NCBI GenBank assembly: GCA_039621445.1
Contig: CP154956.1
Location: forward strand, 10,291,443 to 10,355,442
Origin: Euglena gracilis
Taxonomy: Eukaryota > Euglenida > Euglenophyceae > Euglenales
Direction of reading: 5' to 3'
DNA: 64,000 nt
In this document: positions 11,552 to 22,039 of the stretch, piece by piece
How positions within the stretch are numbered: position 1 is the first letter of the stretch
Layout: each line of letters begins with the position of its first letter
Translations under genes and position numbers: made by a program
Notes under the pieces: generated by a model
Told to the model about the DNA's origin: nothing
What the model saw: only the letters and a program-made list of their open reading frames with translations
The model's database searches: none

Positions 11552-12319
11552 TCAACCGTGTGTGGGGTGGAGGTTACACCCAATGTAGTGTCTTGCCTGC
11601 TTGGTGTTGGACCATCTACACCAGGCCATAGTGCTTTCCATTGGAATATCTGAGAGGAACATAAGCCTGGCTGCTGTACGGCGGATGATGTGGAAGGTGT
11701 GGGGTGGCTTGGCGACGTGTGCAAAGAGTCTTTGGAATTGCACTTGTAAGCCTCGGGGAGTACAGAAGGGGGTTTCCGGGTGGTGTGGAGGGTGGACGGA
11801 GCACAAGTGGAGGAACCAGATGAGTAGTAGGGGTGAGAGGGGCCGGGATGTGGAAGGGTGTGACGGAGGTCGAATCTTGGCAGTCTGGAGCTGGAGTGTG
11901 GCTCCTCCCGTGGTGTACTGTAAAGAGTTAAGGGTGAGAGAGCAGGCTTCGGAAATATGGAGACCGAAGGCCAACGCCAAGATGGTGATGCCCAAGGGGA
12001 GGAGGTCTTGTTGGGACAATTGACAAAAGTGGGAGAGGAGGAAGTGGTGCGACTGTAGCCAATTGAGCAAACGTGGTTGGTGGATCCGGTCCGCAGCGGA
12101 GGCGTAGCGCCAAAAGTAGGGGTGGAGCGGGACGCTGATACGTTGGAAGTTGCAGCACGCCTGGATAGCGGACAGCGTGCAGCGGATGGTGGAAGAGGCT
12201 GCGCCCTCTGCCGTGGCTTGGCGGAGGAAGTTTTCGACCGAAGTATGTGGAGAGGTCTCATCAGGTTTACCAGTGATAAAGGTGAGGAAGGATTGGAGGC
12301 GTGAGGAGTACGTGACCAA
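11552..12319 (-). pseudogene. Tyrosine recombinase (integrase) of the DIRS-like element, catalytic Arg lost
   Basis: The N-terminal core-binding part (YSSRLQSFLTFITG) and catalytic part are open in one frame of about 255 codons with no ATG at its start. The box II signature HIIRRTAARLM (HxxR) and the nucleophile region ARHYIG are present, with a Trp ten residues before the Tyr. Box I reads GLHISEACSLTL where active enzymes have GLR.SE: the catalytic Arg is His (CAT). These enzymes insert circular cDNA by strand exchange. Without Arg I this copy should be inactive. Confidence 0.75.
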
Positions 12320-12531
12320 TGTGGTTGGTGCCCAGTGCCAGAGGAGGGCTGTATCAGGGGAGGGAGTGCAGGAGAGGCGGTGCTGGGTGATGGTAGAGAG
12401 AAACTGTTCAATGGCGGAGATAAGTTGTGCGGTAGGTCTGGGTGGTGTGCAGCTGAGCGGTGCGGCCTCAGGTGGAAAGGGAGGGAAGTGGTGTGTTTGG
12501 GAGGGGAACGGGTCCCCGGGGTGGCGTGGCG

Positions 12532-13478
12532 TCAGGTGTCAGGTGGCCTCCTGCTTTGGGCACTGCCAGTGCCAGTGTCGTGTGTATGGACACTGTAGCA
12601 GGGCTTGGGAGGTGGCGCGCTTGTTGGCCAGAGCGTGCCGTCACGACTTTTGTAGTACTCCCTCCCTTGGAAGACCACAAAGGTTTGGGTGCCGCAGGCG
12701 GTGCAGCGCTCGACCAGTCGGGCTCCAGCGGCCACGGCTTCGGTGAAAAGGTTTGGAGAGGGTAGGGTTGGCGGATGATGTGGACGACGTGTGTGCATGC
12801 TGTGTGAAGGTGGATTGGTATGGGAGTGGGGATGGTGGAGCGGAGTAGTCGAAAGGGGGAATGCATTCGGAGGCGGAGAAATGGTATTTGACCACTGCTG
12901 CCCAGACTCCAGCCAGAGGCTGGAGACGGTGTCGTCGGGTTGCATGTTCCGTAGGCTACGGTCAAAGATGGTGAGGAGTTGTTGGATGAGAGGGGCGTGG
13001 GGTCTGTGCCTTTGTAAGGACTGGAGTGTTTCGTCGGTCAATGCGGCGGCCATCTCTTCTGGCGTGAGAGGCTGGGGGGTGGCTGGTTGTGAGGATTGCT
13101 GTTGTTGGAGGCGGAGCGCCGCAATCTCGGCCCGAAGTTGGTCAAGTTCGGAGGTTTGGAAATTCCATTGGAGCGTTCCTTGGACCAGGTTGAGGGTAGA
13201 TTGGGAGAAGACCTCAAAGCCGGACAGAAATTGTAAGGCACAGTCAAGATCCGGTGGTTGCGAGGGATCGGGGAAGAGAGGGGCGTACCATTTCTCAGGC
13301 CACGCGGCAGAGCGGAGTTGGAGCTGTGCCTTCGCTTGGGACAAATCAGTTTGGCTGGCTTGGCTGAGGAAGGAAGTGGTGACGGTGGCCAGGAATTCCC
13401 CGAAGGACACGGGTCCCGGGTTGCTCTCGATGCCGCCGCACTGTAGACATGGGGTGCGATGAGGGCCTCGTGTGGGCA
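12532..13478 (-). CDS. Gag-like ORF with N-terminal 2A-like CGGIESNPGP
   Basis: The first ATG in frame is at 13478 and puts NPGP at residues 20-23. The Asp of the 2A consensus is Gly here (GGIESNPGP). Next come a helical region, a short coiled coil (LDQLRAEIAALRLQQQQ), a His/Pro-rich stretch and a C-terminal ERCTACGTQTFVVFQGREYY segment with one CxxC pair. It has no retroviral zinc knuckle. Its position ahead of YR and RT supports a structural (gag) role, which is inference. The frame is also open upstream to 13635 without ATG. Confidence 0.6.
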
Positions 13479-13996
13479 TCGTACGGGCGGAGAGTAAGAA
13501 GAAGACTATGGGCCAGGGTGGTGGTCTCGCCTTCGGTGTGGAAGCAAGGAATGTCCCGGCGGAGGACACGGGCGGCGCTGGCTGCCTGCCTGAGTTTGGT
13601 GAACTAGGGCTCGGTGGAGAAAGGTGCCACCACAATGGCGTCGGGGGAGTCCTGTAGAAGTTTTTGTGTCACGGCCGGAAAGAGGAATGGTGGGTTGATC
13701 CAGAAAAAATGACCCGTCCAGGGTCTGGAGAAGGCGTCCCATTGAGCGGTGCAGAAGTTTTTGGCCTGGCTGTTCCACCCTTCGGCGAAGAGGTCAAATG
13801 TCGGGGGGTTGGTGCCAAGTGCCGTGGCGACGAGGTGGAAAAGGGTGTGGTCAAAGCGGTAGGTCGGGGGGCCCGGATTGGGATGAATGTCGCCGGCTGC
13901 AAGAAGGATGAGTATTTTTGGGGATGGCGCTTCCGGCGCCGGGTATGAGGAAGGAGTCCGGCCCTGAAGGGTATGTGTGTTTATTGACCCACTCAT
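13350..13996 (-). pseudogene. N-terminal 2A-like motif plus DIRS methyltransferase-like (DLFA...INPPF) domain
   Basis: ATG at 13996 opens a frame with ILILLAAGDIHPNPGP at about residues 29-44. This fits the 2A/2A-like ribosome-skipping consensus (GD[IV]xxNPGP). It is followed by FDLFAEGWNSQ, WDAFSRPWTG, FWINPPF and AIVVAPFSTEP. These words match the DLFA...DAFS.W....Y..PPF......VP.W domain that follows RT/RH in DIRS elements. The frame ends at a TAG (13604) exactly where a conserved Trp is expected. Beyond it the same frame continues with similar character (FTKLRQAASAARVLRRDIP), so I read the TAG as a TGG-to-TAG nonsense mutation. Confidence 0.65.
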
Positions 13997-14650
13997 AAAG
14001 TAATCGGATAAAGTATCTGATCATGTAGTTCAAGAGCTGCAGTTACCCAACAACAAATTTAACAACAAAAAAACCTGTACCACAAGGAGGTGGCCTGCGG
14101 ATCGGTCTGCCCCGGGAGGAGTGCAGAACAAGTTAATCATTAAAATCAAGAATTGTATATCCTCGAATTGTCCACTGGCCGACAAAAATTAAGTCGAACA
14201 ATATTGCAGCTGGAGGAAACATCTCCCGATATGGGTTGTGTGGAAGAAATACCTTCTTCTGGAGCATAATCAACCAAGGCACTGATTTCCGACTTTGGGT
14301 CATGTGGGGGCTTGGTGCGAACTCTGACAGCCATCGGCTGAGGTGTGCAGGTTGGATCAGCTGCATATGTGCAACCACTTCAGGCACATACCCCATGTAC
14401 CCATATCATATCATCCGACACAAGATTCTTCCCACCATTTTTTAATCATCCTTCGGCAATTAACGTTCCCCCAAAGGTGCGCTCTGCAGCTGAATCGTCT
14501 CCTGGAACGGAAGAATTTTGGAGGATTTTTGGCGAAAATCCATTTATTTTGATCATTTTTTTTTGGCAGAGTGGCCAAGGTGACCGACTGTGCGGAATGA
14601 CTGACTGGTTTTCTGAAAGTGGAAAGTGACTCGCCCCAGGGGGTCCTAAG
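13997..14650. other. No supported gene between the retroelement and a MITE
   Basis: A - frame at 14146-14334 (KPPHDPKSEISALVDYAPEE) is protein-like but has no recognised motif and no clear splice sites. The rest is featureless. GTCCTAAG at 14643-14650 is the left target duplication of the next element. Confidence 0.4.
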
Positions 14651-15048
14651 CAGGGTTTGATATAAGGAGGGCGTACATGGTTTAGGTGGGGGGTGTCCCC
14701 CCCACCCCCCCCCCCTCCTGGCCCGCGGGGGGGGTCCGGACCGCCCCCCCCCCCCCACCTGCCAGGGGGGTCCGGACCGACCCTCGGGGGGGGGGGTCTC
14801 CGGGACCCCCCCAAAAAGGGTCAATTTTTTCCTCCGGCGCTTTGCGCCGAAACTTTTTTGCATTTTTGGCACATTTTTGCCCAAAAAGTGCCCAAAATGG
14901 CACTTTTGGTCGTTTTGGGGGGGTCAAAAAAATTCGGTCACCCAGACCGCGCACCTGTTTAGGTGGGGGTTCCCCCCCCCCCCCCCCCCCCCCCTGGCCC
15001 GCAGGGGGGTCCGGACCACCCCCCCACCTGTCCTTATATCGAACCCTG
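14651..15048. mobile_element. hAT-like MITE with C/G tracts and GCGC-hairpin core
   Basis: An 18-bp terminal inverted repeat (14651-14668 CAGGGTTTGATATAAGGA; 15031-15048, one mismatch) is flanked by related 8-mers GTCCTAAG and GTCCCAGG (6 of 8 match). Inside are two GGCCCGC...GGTCCGGACC units with very long C and G runs, then GGCGCTTTGCGCC (14836-14848) and inverted CAAAATGGCACTTTTGG words. It is non-coding. The core links it to the elements at 1715 and 32110. Confidence 0.75.
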
Positions 15049-15318
15049 GTCCCAGGGCAATGTTATGATCCACACCTCAAAAAGCTCCACCAGCATCGTT
15101 TTGCCAGGCGCTGACACCGGTCGTGCCGAAAGCGCTGGGCCGAAAAATTATGTGTCCAAAATCGGCCAAAGATTGGTGAAAGGCCATTTTTGGCATGTTT
15201 TGGGCGAAAATTTGTCAAATTGCCCAAAGTTTTCTGTGCAAATCACCAGGATGAAAACCTTTTTGACCTTTTTTGGGGTGGTGGGGTTCCAGGTGCCTGC
15301 CAATTTTTATTTGACTGC

Positions 15319-15413
15319 GTGTCCAACGACCCCCCCTTTTTGATCACAACCCTACGTCCAACGACCCTCCTGCTGCAGGACAGAGGTTACTGGTCGTTGG
15401 ACACAGGGGGAGG
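15319..15413. repeat. Inverted repeat with ACGACC/GGTCGT ends
   Basis: GTGTCCAACGACC at 15319-15331 and its complement GGTCGTTGGACAC at 15390-15402 enclose a second CGTCCAACGACC. The outer edge ends in a G-rich tract. The ends resemble those of the GTAC-flanked insertions at 24774 and 32110, so this may be a relic of the same family. Confidence 0.5.
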
Positions 15414-16090
15414 GTAATTATATTTGCACATGTGCTTTAAAATGTTTCTTGCTTGGTCAAACAAATGCATTGGCACACACATCTTGTGACAAATTGTGAG
15501 CAAGTCATACTGCCATAAATTTAGATTATATTTGATATTATATATTATTATATTTATTTATGATATTATATTTTTATATCATTTATTTATGTATTAATGT
15601 ATTTATTTATTTAGATTTATGATATTATTATCGTAACATTTATCTTATATATTGTTTTATTATTCAATTATTATACATTTTATTATCTAATTATTATATT
15701 TTTTAAATTTTGTATGATCTAGTTTTGTATTTTAATTGCCTAATTGCCACATATGTTTTCCTTAGATATTATCTAATTATTGTATATTTTGTCTTTATAT
15801 TATCTAATCATTATGTTTTCTCTTTTATATTATCTAAAAATTACATGGTTTTTATTATATTGTTGTTTAACTGGTCATCATATTTTACGGTTATCTAATT
15901 GTTGTATACTTTATTTTCTATATATTGTCTGATTGTTATATATTGATCCTGAAAATGATAATATGTATATTTTGATATGAATTATCTGATGCTCACATTT
16001 ACATCTGACATATTGTCCAATCGTCATTTTTATTATCTGACATATTTTATACAAGTCTTTTTCAAAACTGCTTCAGTTTGAGCCATTGGA
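15414..16090. other. AT-rich low-complexity tract, no gene
   Basis: Roughly 650 bp of TATTAT/TTTAT-rich sequence with no motif-bearing ORF. Confidence 0.8.
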
Positions 16091-16824
16091 AATGTCGTGT
16101 GGGAAGTGCCGGTGGGTCCCAAATGTCAGCCAGTGGCAAACCGGACATTACCAATGTCTGCCCTACAATTTTTGGTCGAAGCTCGTCAATCAATGTTTGT
16201 ATCTGCTCTTTCTGCATCTCGTAGCAACCACCAATCGCCCATGTGTCAATTTTTTTTGAAAGTGTTCAATTGCAAATTTTTTTCTTCCAATTTGAATATT
16301 TATGAAGAAACATTCCAGTAAGAAATAATTGTAATATGGAGGGCCGTCACAAATTGATATCCTCAACTGCAGATAGCAGCCGAGCGAAGACAGCACCATA
16401 GTTGAGCGCAATGTGGCCTGAAGTCGCCCGTACCGTCTTTTCCATTCAAATATCTTGGTTGCCTATGAGCTCCTTCATCAGCAATGGCACCCGGTATCTT
16501 CGGTACAATCATATCCTCTTGGGCTTATAGGGGCGCGGCCATTGCCTGAAAAATTGGAGAATGAACTGTTGTGTTTTTTACTGAAAATGTGACCACACCC
16601 AACCCACCTCCTCTTCGCCACAGCAACCACCATGACATCAGTATGAACACAATTAATTGCTCATTTTTTCTTTGAAAAAAGGAAATCACACCCTCGCCTT
16701 CCCCTTGGGCCACCCCTTGGCCTTGGGCTTGGGGGTAGGCTGGACCGGCTGGGGGAGGCGGGCAGCTGCTGGCCAGGGACCCTGTGGAAGCCCTCCGTCT
16801 TTGTCATGCTAGATTGATGTTTTC
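16091..16824. other. Duplicated non-coding or decayed segment, paired with 20040-20580
   Basis: The stretch shares long near-identical blocks with 20040-20580 (for example the words around AGCTCGTCAATCAA, GATATCCTCAACTGCAGA and GGCCATTGCCTGAAAAA). On - both contain broken frames with MKELIGNQDI and ALNYGAVxARRLSAVED. The duplication shows it travels with the basic-arm gene family. Confidence 0.5.
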
Positions 16825-18140
16825 TCAATTGCACATCTTTCTTGTAAAAATTTGGCGCAGGCCGAGTTTCCGTCTTCTTTCAAAAGGGGTGGGGAGAAGG
16901 CATGTCGGTTCTAACGTGCAGCACAGGAGTGCCTTTGCCCAGAGGTATGCGACGGGTAGCACATACTGGAGTGTTGGCCGGGGAAGGCCCAAAAGGGAGT
17001 CCCTCACCTCACATTCCCCGGGCCATACTGCTTTTATCCCATCCATGAGAGCTTGCTCCGGGGACATGTGTTTGATGGTATCCACACTGATGTGCATGCA
17101 AGGATCAGAACATGAACATACCTCGCCAGGTAGGTAAAGCCTCCTGCAAAAGCAGCAGGCCTGAAAGATAAGTTCTCTCTGATATTGCTCAAAAATCCTA
17201 TGCAGTGGGGTTACACCCGACAAAGGGCTCATTCGAGACGCTTTCAAAATATCAGGTCTACTAGACAAACACTGGACATACATACATGCGTACATACATA
17301 CCTTCATTGATACACGCAGGCTGAGGTCCATGCCTGGCCGTCTGCTTCATGACCTGCATGGTGTCCACCGTCATCTTGTAATGGCCACACCCAGACGTGC
17401 TCCACTGTCTGTAGGTCTCCCAAGAATTGGTGACACCATCGTTGGTCCCAATCAAAAATGAGAGCTTTTCTTGGTTGGGCCAGGGACCACAAATGATCCC
17501 ACCCAGGGTGTTGGCAATGGTGGACTGGAACCGCCCCTTCCACTCGCTGGTGAGGGCTTCCACTCTAAACCTCTGTTCGCGGTCGTGGCAACAGATGGTC
17601 ATGCCAATCTCCAGCCCAATCATGTTATCTGTCCCACTCATCGCGTCCGTGGTCAGGGCGTCCCCAAACACCACGGTGAACGTCAAGCAATCTCCATTTT
17701 GCAAAAACAAGAGGTCGGTGTCCTGGTATTCCCCCATTGGTGCTGACCTTCTGTGGAGGGGCTCAACTCCTATGTCCGTGGTTATCGCCGACCTTATTGG
17801 CCACGAGGGTAATCTCACACCCATCTCCCGCCTCTTTGCAAACCCAGGTTTTCTGAGTCGTCATCGTCACCCAATACGATGAATTTGGTCATAGTATCCA
17901 GTTGCTCGTTCCGTTGTCTGTTGGCCCAGGGGGCCCCGCTTGGGTGTCGTAGAATCTCAGCTTGTACGTCGCTTTAAGGTTCCGGGCGCTCACGCTCACC
18001 ATGGCGGCTCCGCCTGTCTGCCCGAACGCCACCATGGCGAGACCTTCCGGCTGGCCTGCGAAGAACGGGTGGTTTGTGGTATCGCACGATGCCACGGTGA
18101 TGTTATCTTCTGCCGCCATCATCCAGCGCACAAAATTCAC
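16825..18140 (-). pseudogene. Basic-arm/beta-rich family, copy 1 (middle and C-terminal exons)
   Basis: I do not recognise the family. On - the order is FVRWMMAAEDNITVASCDTT, FFAGQPEGLAMVAFGQTGGA, ATYKLRFYDTQAGPPGP, then after a TGA where copy 5 has Trp, SAITTDIGVEPL, DTDLLFLQNGDCLTFTVVFG, NMIGLEIGMTICCHDREQR, TIANTLGGIICGPWPNQEKL, GHYKMTVDTMQVMKQ and ACINEG. A donor (AAG|GTATGT) follows at about 17300. Downstream small exons include VDTIKHMSPEQALMDGIKAV (about 17035-17095) with GTATGT and CAG borders. A stop and a one-base shift relative to copy 5 argue for a pseudogene. The beta-rich body behind a basic arm (seen in other copies) is capsid-like in style only. Confidence 0.55.
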
Positions 18141-18149
18141 GACAGCGCG

Positions 18150-18704
18150 CTAGGGATCACCGGGAAACAACTTTGGCCGCGTCGACATCGGCAACGTCAT
18201 TTGGTCCATCATCGCCTCTGCGTCTTTGTCGTCCTCTCGACACACATACATGCATACATACATACCTTCATTGATACACGCAGGCTCAGGTCCATGCCTG
18301 GCCGTCTGCTTCATGACCTGCATGGTGTCCACCGTCATCTTGTAATGGCCACACCCAGACGTGCTCCACTGTCCGTAGGTGTCCCAAGAATTGGTGACAC
18401 CATCGTTGGTCCCAATCAAAAATGAGAGCTTTTCTTGGTTGGGCCAGGGACCACAAATGACTCCACCCAGGGTGTTGGCAATGGTGGACTGGAATCGACC
18501 CTTCCACTCGCTGGTGAAGGTTTCCACTCTCAACCTCTGTTCGCGGTCGTGGCAACAGATGGCCATGCCGATCTCCAGCCCAATCATGTTATCTGTCCCA
18601 TTCATCGCGTCTGTTATCGGCTGCTGCCATTCTCCAACACACCGAATCCCTGGCGGGATGAACAGAAAACAAGAACGCCAGTTGATGTACGTATTAAATT
18701 TCAC
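18150..18704 (-). pseudogene. Basic-arm/beta-rich family, copy 2 (chimeric fragment)
   Basis: It repeats the segment NMIGLEIGMAICCHDREQR to PEPACINEG, nearly identical to copy 1. The 5' side joins VGEWQQPITDAMNG, and the 3' side jumps from the GTATGT intron start straight into EDDKDAEAMMDQMTLPMSTR, a segment that belongs near the N-terminus of the protein. The order is therefore rearranged. It runs into copy 1 after a short gap (GDP|RAVVNFVRW), so copies 2 and 1 share one recombined locus. Confidence 0.5.
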
Positions 18705-19302
18705 GATTTTTGAACTTTTTTTTCATGTGATGTATGTTAAAAAAATATAAGAAATATCTTGAACATATTTCTCAACTCAATTGTAATTTATAAATTCATG
18801 ATTGAATTCTATTATTGTTTCTTTTTTCTATTGATTCAAATCTCGGTCTGATTGTCATGATCATCAACACATCAACAATCAACAATCAACAATCAAGCTG
18901 TAAACAGGGATGGGGCTACCAGCTGGGGTTGAAATGTTTGTTGCAGAAGGGTGTTTCTTTGAATGTTGATCCACGGGGGGTGACCCTGGACAGGCTGACT
19001 GGACAGGCTGTGCAGGTACTAAAGGCACACCGGTGGAGGAGGTCCTGGATCTATGGGCAGTTGAAGAACTGCTCCAGAGGCCCACACTGATAGGTACACC
19101 GCTGGACCAGGATGTACTGGGCCAGGATGCAGTACTGAATGGGCTGTTGAAGGCTGGGGGTCTGGGCCAGCTTGTACAGGTCCCAGATAAGAAAGCTCTG
19201 GTGTCAGTCTCATGGAGACCACTGCTTGTTTGGGTTGAAGAATTTGATGGCACATGCTTCAGGAACGTTTGTTGGAAGAACGTCTAAAAAGTAGGGAAGA
19301 AG
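18705..19302. other. AT-rich spacer, then unassigned open segment
   Basis: The spacer at 18705-18900 is AT-rich, with a CATCAACAATCAACAATC tandem at about 18866-18896. Between 19020 and 19287 both strands are open; neither has recognisable motifs. I do not call a gene. Confidence 0.4.
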
Positions 19303-19668
19303 TCAGCCAGGCAAGATGTTGGGAAAAACATCCATAAGGTAGGGAAGGTGCCAGCCGGCAACGTTATTTGGGCCACCACGCGCCACTGCATTTTTGTCAT
19401 CGTTGATGGTTGCAAGCGCCACCTTGCGGATTTTGTTGCTCAACTGCAAAGTTTTCTTATAGGAATTTGGTGCGGGCCTCAGTTTTGGAATTTTTCTTCC
19501 CCGTTCCTTTCTTCCTTCCGCTGGGTGTGCCCGAACGTTCCCCGAACGTTTTGATACACGTTCCACGGGAATTCGGCAAAAGCTTGCCAATTGTTGGATC
19601 TGTTCAAAGGATAATCGAGACACGCAATCAGGATGTTTTGATGATTTTCGACGACACTCTATTTCCAA
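19303..19668 (-). pseudogene. Basic-arm family, copy 3 (N-terminal part only)
   Basis: The frame holds GRKERGRKIPKLRPAPNSYK, KTLQLSNKIRKVALATINDD and KNAVARGGPNNVAG. These are equivalent to the Lys/Arg arm, the YKKAVQLS segment and the DDKD...MMDQM segment of the other copies. The beta-rich body is missing downstream. Confidence 0.5.
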
Positions 19669-20589
19669 TACTAATTGCCCTCGTTCTTCAGGAATTGACG
19701 TGCACCCAAAGGTGTGTGCCAGATTTTAATCCCCTCCAGATTCGGACCAGTCACATGAGATATGCTTCACCACAGATATGAATGGTGTTTTTTTTTACCC
19801 CAAACACATGAAGGAATCTAAGGGACCAGGGTTGTGAGTATTTCTTCCCCCCTTATGCCCTGTGTGATTGTCAATGATTTGCCACCCCCCGGCCTCCGCA
19901 GGACGTGGACGCGTGGGGGACATGCCGCCGCTGCCGCCAGCGGGGGGGGGGGGGGGAGGGTGAATGCGTCGCTGGTGGTGGTGCTGCGGCTGTGAAGGGT
20001 GGAAGGGGAGAAGGAGTCCTGGCCCTCCTCCTCACCTACGCTGGCGCGGCAATTTGGTTGAAGCTCGTCAGTCAACGTTTGTATGTGCTCTTCCTGCATC
20101 TCATAACAACCAGCCAACCAGTCCATGTGTCAATTATTTTGATATCCTCAACTGCAGACAACCGCCGAGCCAAGACAGCACCATAGTTGAGCGCAATTTG
20201 GCCTGAAGTCGCCCATACCGTCTGTTCCATTCAAATATCTTGGTTGCCTATGAGCTCCTTCATCAGCAATGACACCCGGTATTTCCGGTACAATCACATC
20301 CTCTTGGGCTTAGGGGCAGCTGGCGGCTGGGTGGCGCGGCCATTGCCTGAAAAATGGAAGAATGAACTGTTGTGTTTTCCACTGAAAATGCAACCACGCC
20401 CAACCCACCTCCTCTTCGCCCCACCAATTACCATGACATCAATAGAAACACAGCTAATTGCTTGGTTGTTTTTCACATCGCCTCCTCTTCCTCTTTGGCC
20501 AACCCTTGGCCTTGGGCTTGGGGGCAAGCTGGGCCGGCTGGGGAAGGCGGGTAGCTGCTGGCCAGGGGCCCTGTGGAGGCCACAGAAGT

Positions 20590-20860
20590 CGTTTGAAATA
20601 GGCAAACCAAATTCACAACAGCGCGCTTGGGATCACCGGGAAACAACATGGGCCGTGTTAACATCGGCATCGTCATTTGGTCCATCATCGTCACTGGATC
20701 TTTGTCGTCTTTGATAGCCGCACGCGCCAGCTCGCGGAGGTCGTTGCCCAACTGAAAGCTTTCTTTGTAGGAATTTGACGTGGGTCGCTGTCCCGTCTTT
20801 TCTTGGTTTCCTCTTGGAACGCCAAAGGAAGGTCCTCTCTTCAAAGTTTGCAAAATGGCA
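20590..20860 (-). pseudogene. Basic-arm family, copy 4 (N-terminal part, recombined)
   Basis: PTSNSYKESFQLGNDLRELA, IKDDKDPVTMMDQM and TRPMLFPGDPKRAVVNLVC match the family, then the sequence switches to unrelated Pro/Gln-rich residues at LVC|LFQTTS. The break lies where other copies continue FVRWMMAAEDN. Confidence 0.5.
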
Positions 20861-20910
20861 TTAGTCCCAATGAACCACCCAAAGAAAACCAAATTGCGTG
20901 GTCCTCTCCT

Positions 20911-21247
20911 GAACCCCCCCCCCAATAAGTGTGCAGTGCCCTAATTGTGCACAGTGCCCTAATAAGTACGCACCCCCCAAGGGTCCGAAACTACCTCCCT
21001 AAAAAGTGCGCACCCCCCCAAAAGGAGAAATCACTGTTGCATCTCAGGTCAGAAAGCACACACAATTCTCAGAACTGTCCTTCTCAGACCAAATATTTCT
21101 ATTGTCCAAGCCCAAATTTGACACATTTGACATATAATCACTTGACTCATAGCTTGAAATCACAAAATTGTTGGGAAAATTGAAGAAGAGTGGGGATAAC
21201 GTCAGCATTTTTGGCTTTGCCCTAAAAAGTGCGCAGTGCCCTAATAA
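20911..21247. mobile_element. 337-bp insertion flanked by perfect 13-bp direct repeats
   Basis: GTGGTCCTCTCCT occurs at 20898-20910 and 21248-21260. Both inner ends carry GTGCCCTAATAAGT-type words (AGTGCCCTAATAAGT at about 20948, GCAGTGCCCTAATAAGTG ending 21250). The interior is AT-rich and non-coding. A perfect 13-bp target duplication fits a retroposed (SINE-like) or long-TSD DNA insertion; the superfamily is unknown. Confidence 0.65.
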
Positions 21248-21364
21248 GTGGTCCTCTCCTACATGTTCCATCTGGTCATCAACACAAGGTGCAATGGCGA
21301 GACTTCTTTACGATACGAAAAGCACCAAAGGGTAAAAAAACTGACACCTCTGCATGTGTTACCA

Positions 21365-21748
21365 TTAGGGCGAAATGGGCAGATGCCTCAAGTCTACGCA
21401 AAACGGCTCCAAAGTTATGGCTTGTTGTAGCACGTCCTGCCTGGTGAGAATTACCTCGAAAACAGGGACCGGTCCACCACCCAAAAGGCTGGAAAGGGTT
21501 GTTGGCAAATCATTGAGGGGTGTAAGCCTCCGAATTTCTTGCAATAAAGCAATTTGCACGGCATATTTATCCAGAAAATCCAAAAGAGTGGCAATTTTTG
21601 TGCTGAGGCCTCCGCACATGATGGTGTCCACGCACAGGTTGAGGTGGGCTGACACTCGGTTGATTGGCCGTGGATCTGTGTTTGGTTCCCACTCCCGCAA
21701 AGGAGGGAGGAGGAGGTGGAAAAAGGTGTTGATGTGATTTGTTGGCAC
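21365..21748 (-). pseudogene. Non-LTR retrotransposon AP-endonuclease fragment
   Basis: On - the frame reads HLNLCVDTIMCGGLSTKIAT, LLDFLDKYAVQIALLQEIRR. This fits the N-terminal exonuclease/endonuclease/phosphatase signature of LINE ORF2 (N..GL..K...LL.FL....I.I...QE). The catalytic Glu of QE is present. No downstream LINE RT is seen, so it is an isolated relic. Confidence 0.5.
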
Positions 21749-22039
21749 CCACCACGAAGAGCTTCGGTGAGCACAATGCCTGGGTGTGTGGGTTATGTTG
21801 AAAGACCCCCAAAAGCACGCCCTGCCAGACCTTGGGGTATTGGGAAATCATCAGGAAAGCAGGGCACAGCTGGTTGTTGTCCATGGCGTGTGCCCCCACA
21901 CCGAGAACCGTCTCCCAACCCACGACTCATGAAGTGATGGACACCACTAAACATGAAGTGTATTGAGAACCAAAAGCTGCCACTGCACGGGACATTCTGC
22001 TGCACAACTCAGAGGGTGGAAGCCACTCCACATCACCCA

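Larger units (their letters stand above)
10356..13996 (-). mobile_element. Degenerate DIRS/Ngaro-type tyrosine-recombinase retroelement with 2A-like motifs
   Basis: On the - strand, in order, are a methyltransferase-like domain, a gag-like ORF, a tyrosine recombinase and a reverse transcriptase. YR plus RT in one element defines the DIRS order of retrotransposons (established). RNase H is not seen: the RT frame stops just after the LRWLGKTIDF motif, so the 3' side looks truncated. An in-frame TAG, at least two frameshifts and a lost catalytic Arg make it non-functional. Terminal repeats were not found, so the outer limits are those of the coding parts. Confidence 0.8.

Noticed and set aside
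16097-18704. Calling the basic-arm family a viral capsid outright
   Set aside because: Only style (basic arm, beta-rich body) supports it; no diagnostic motif was found and the copies contain introns.
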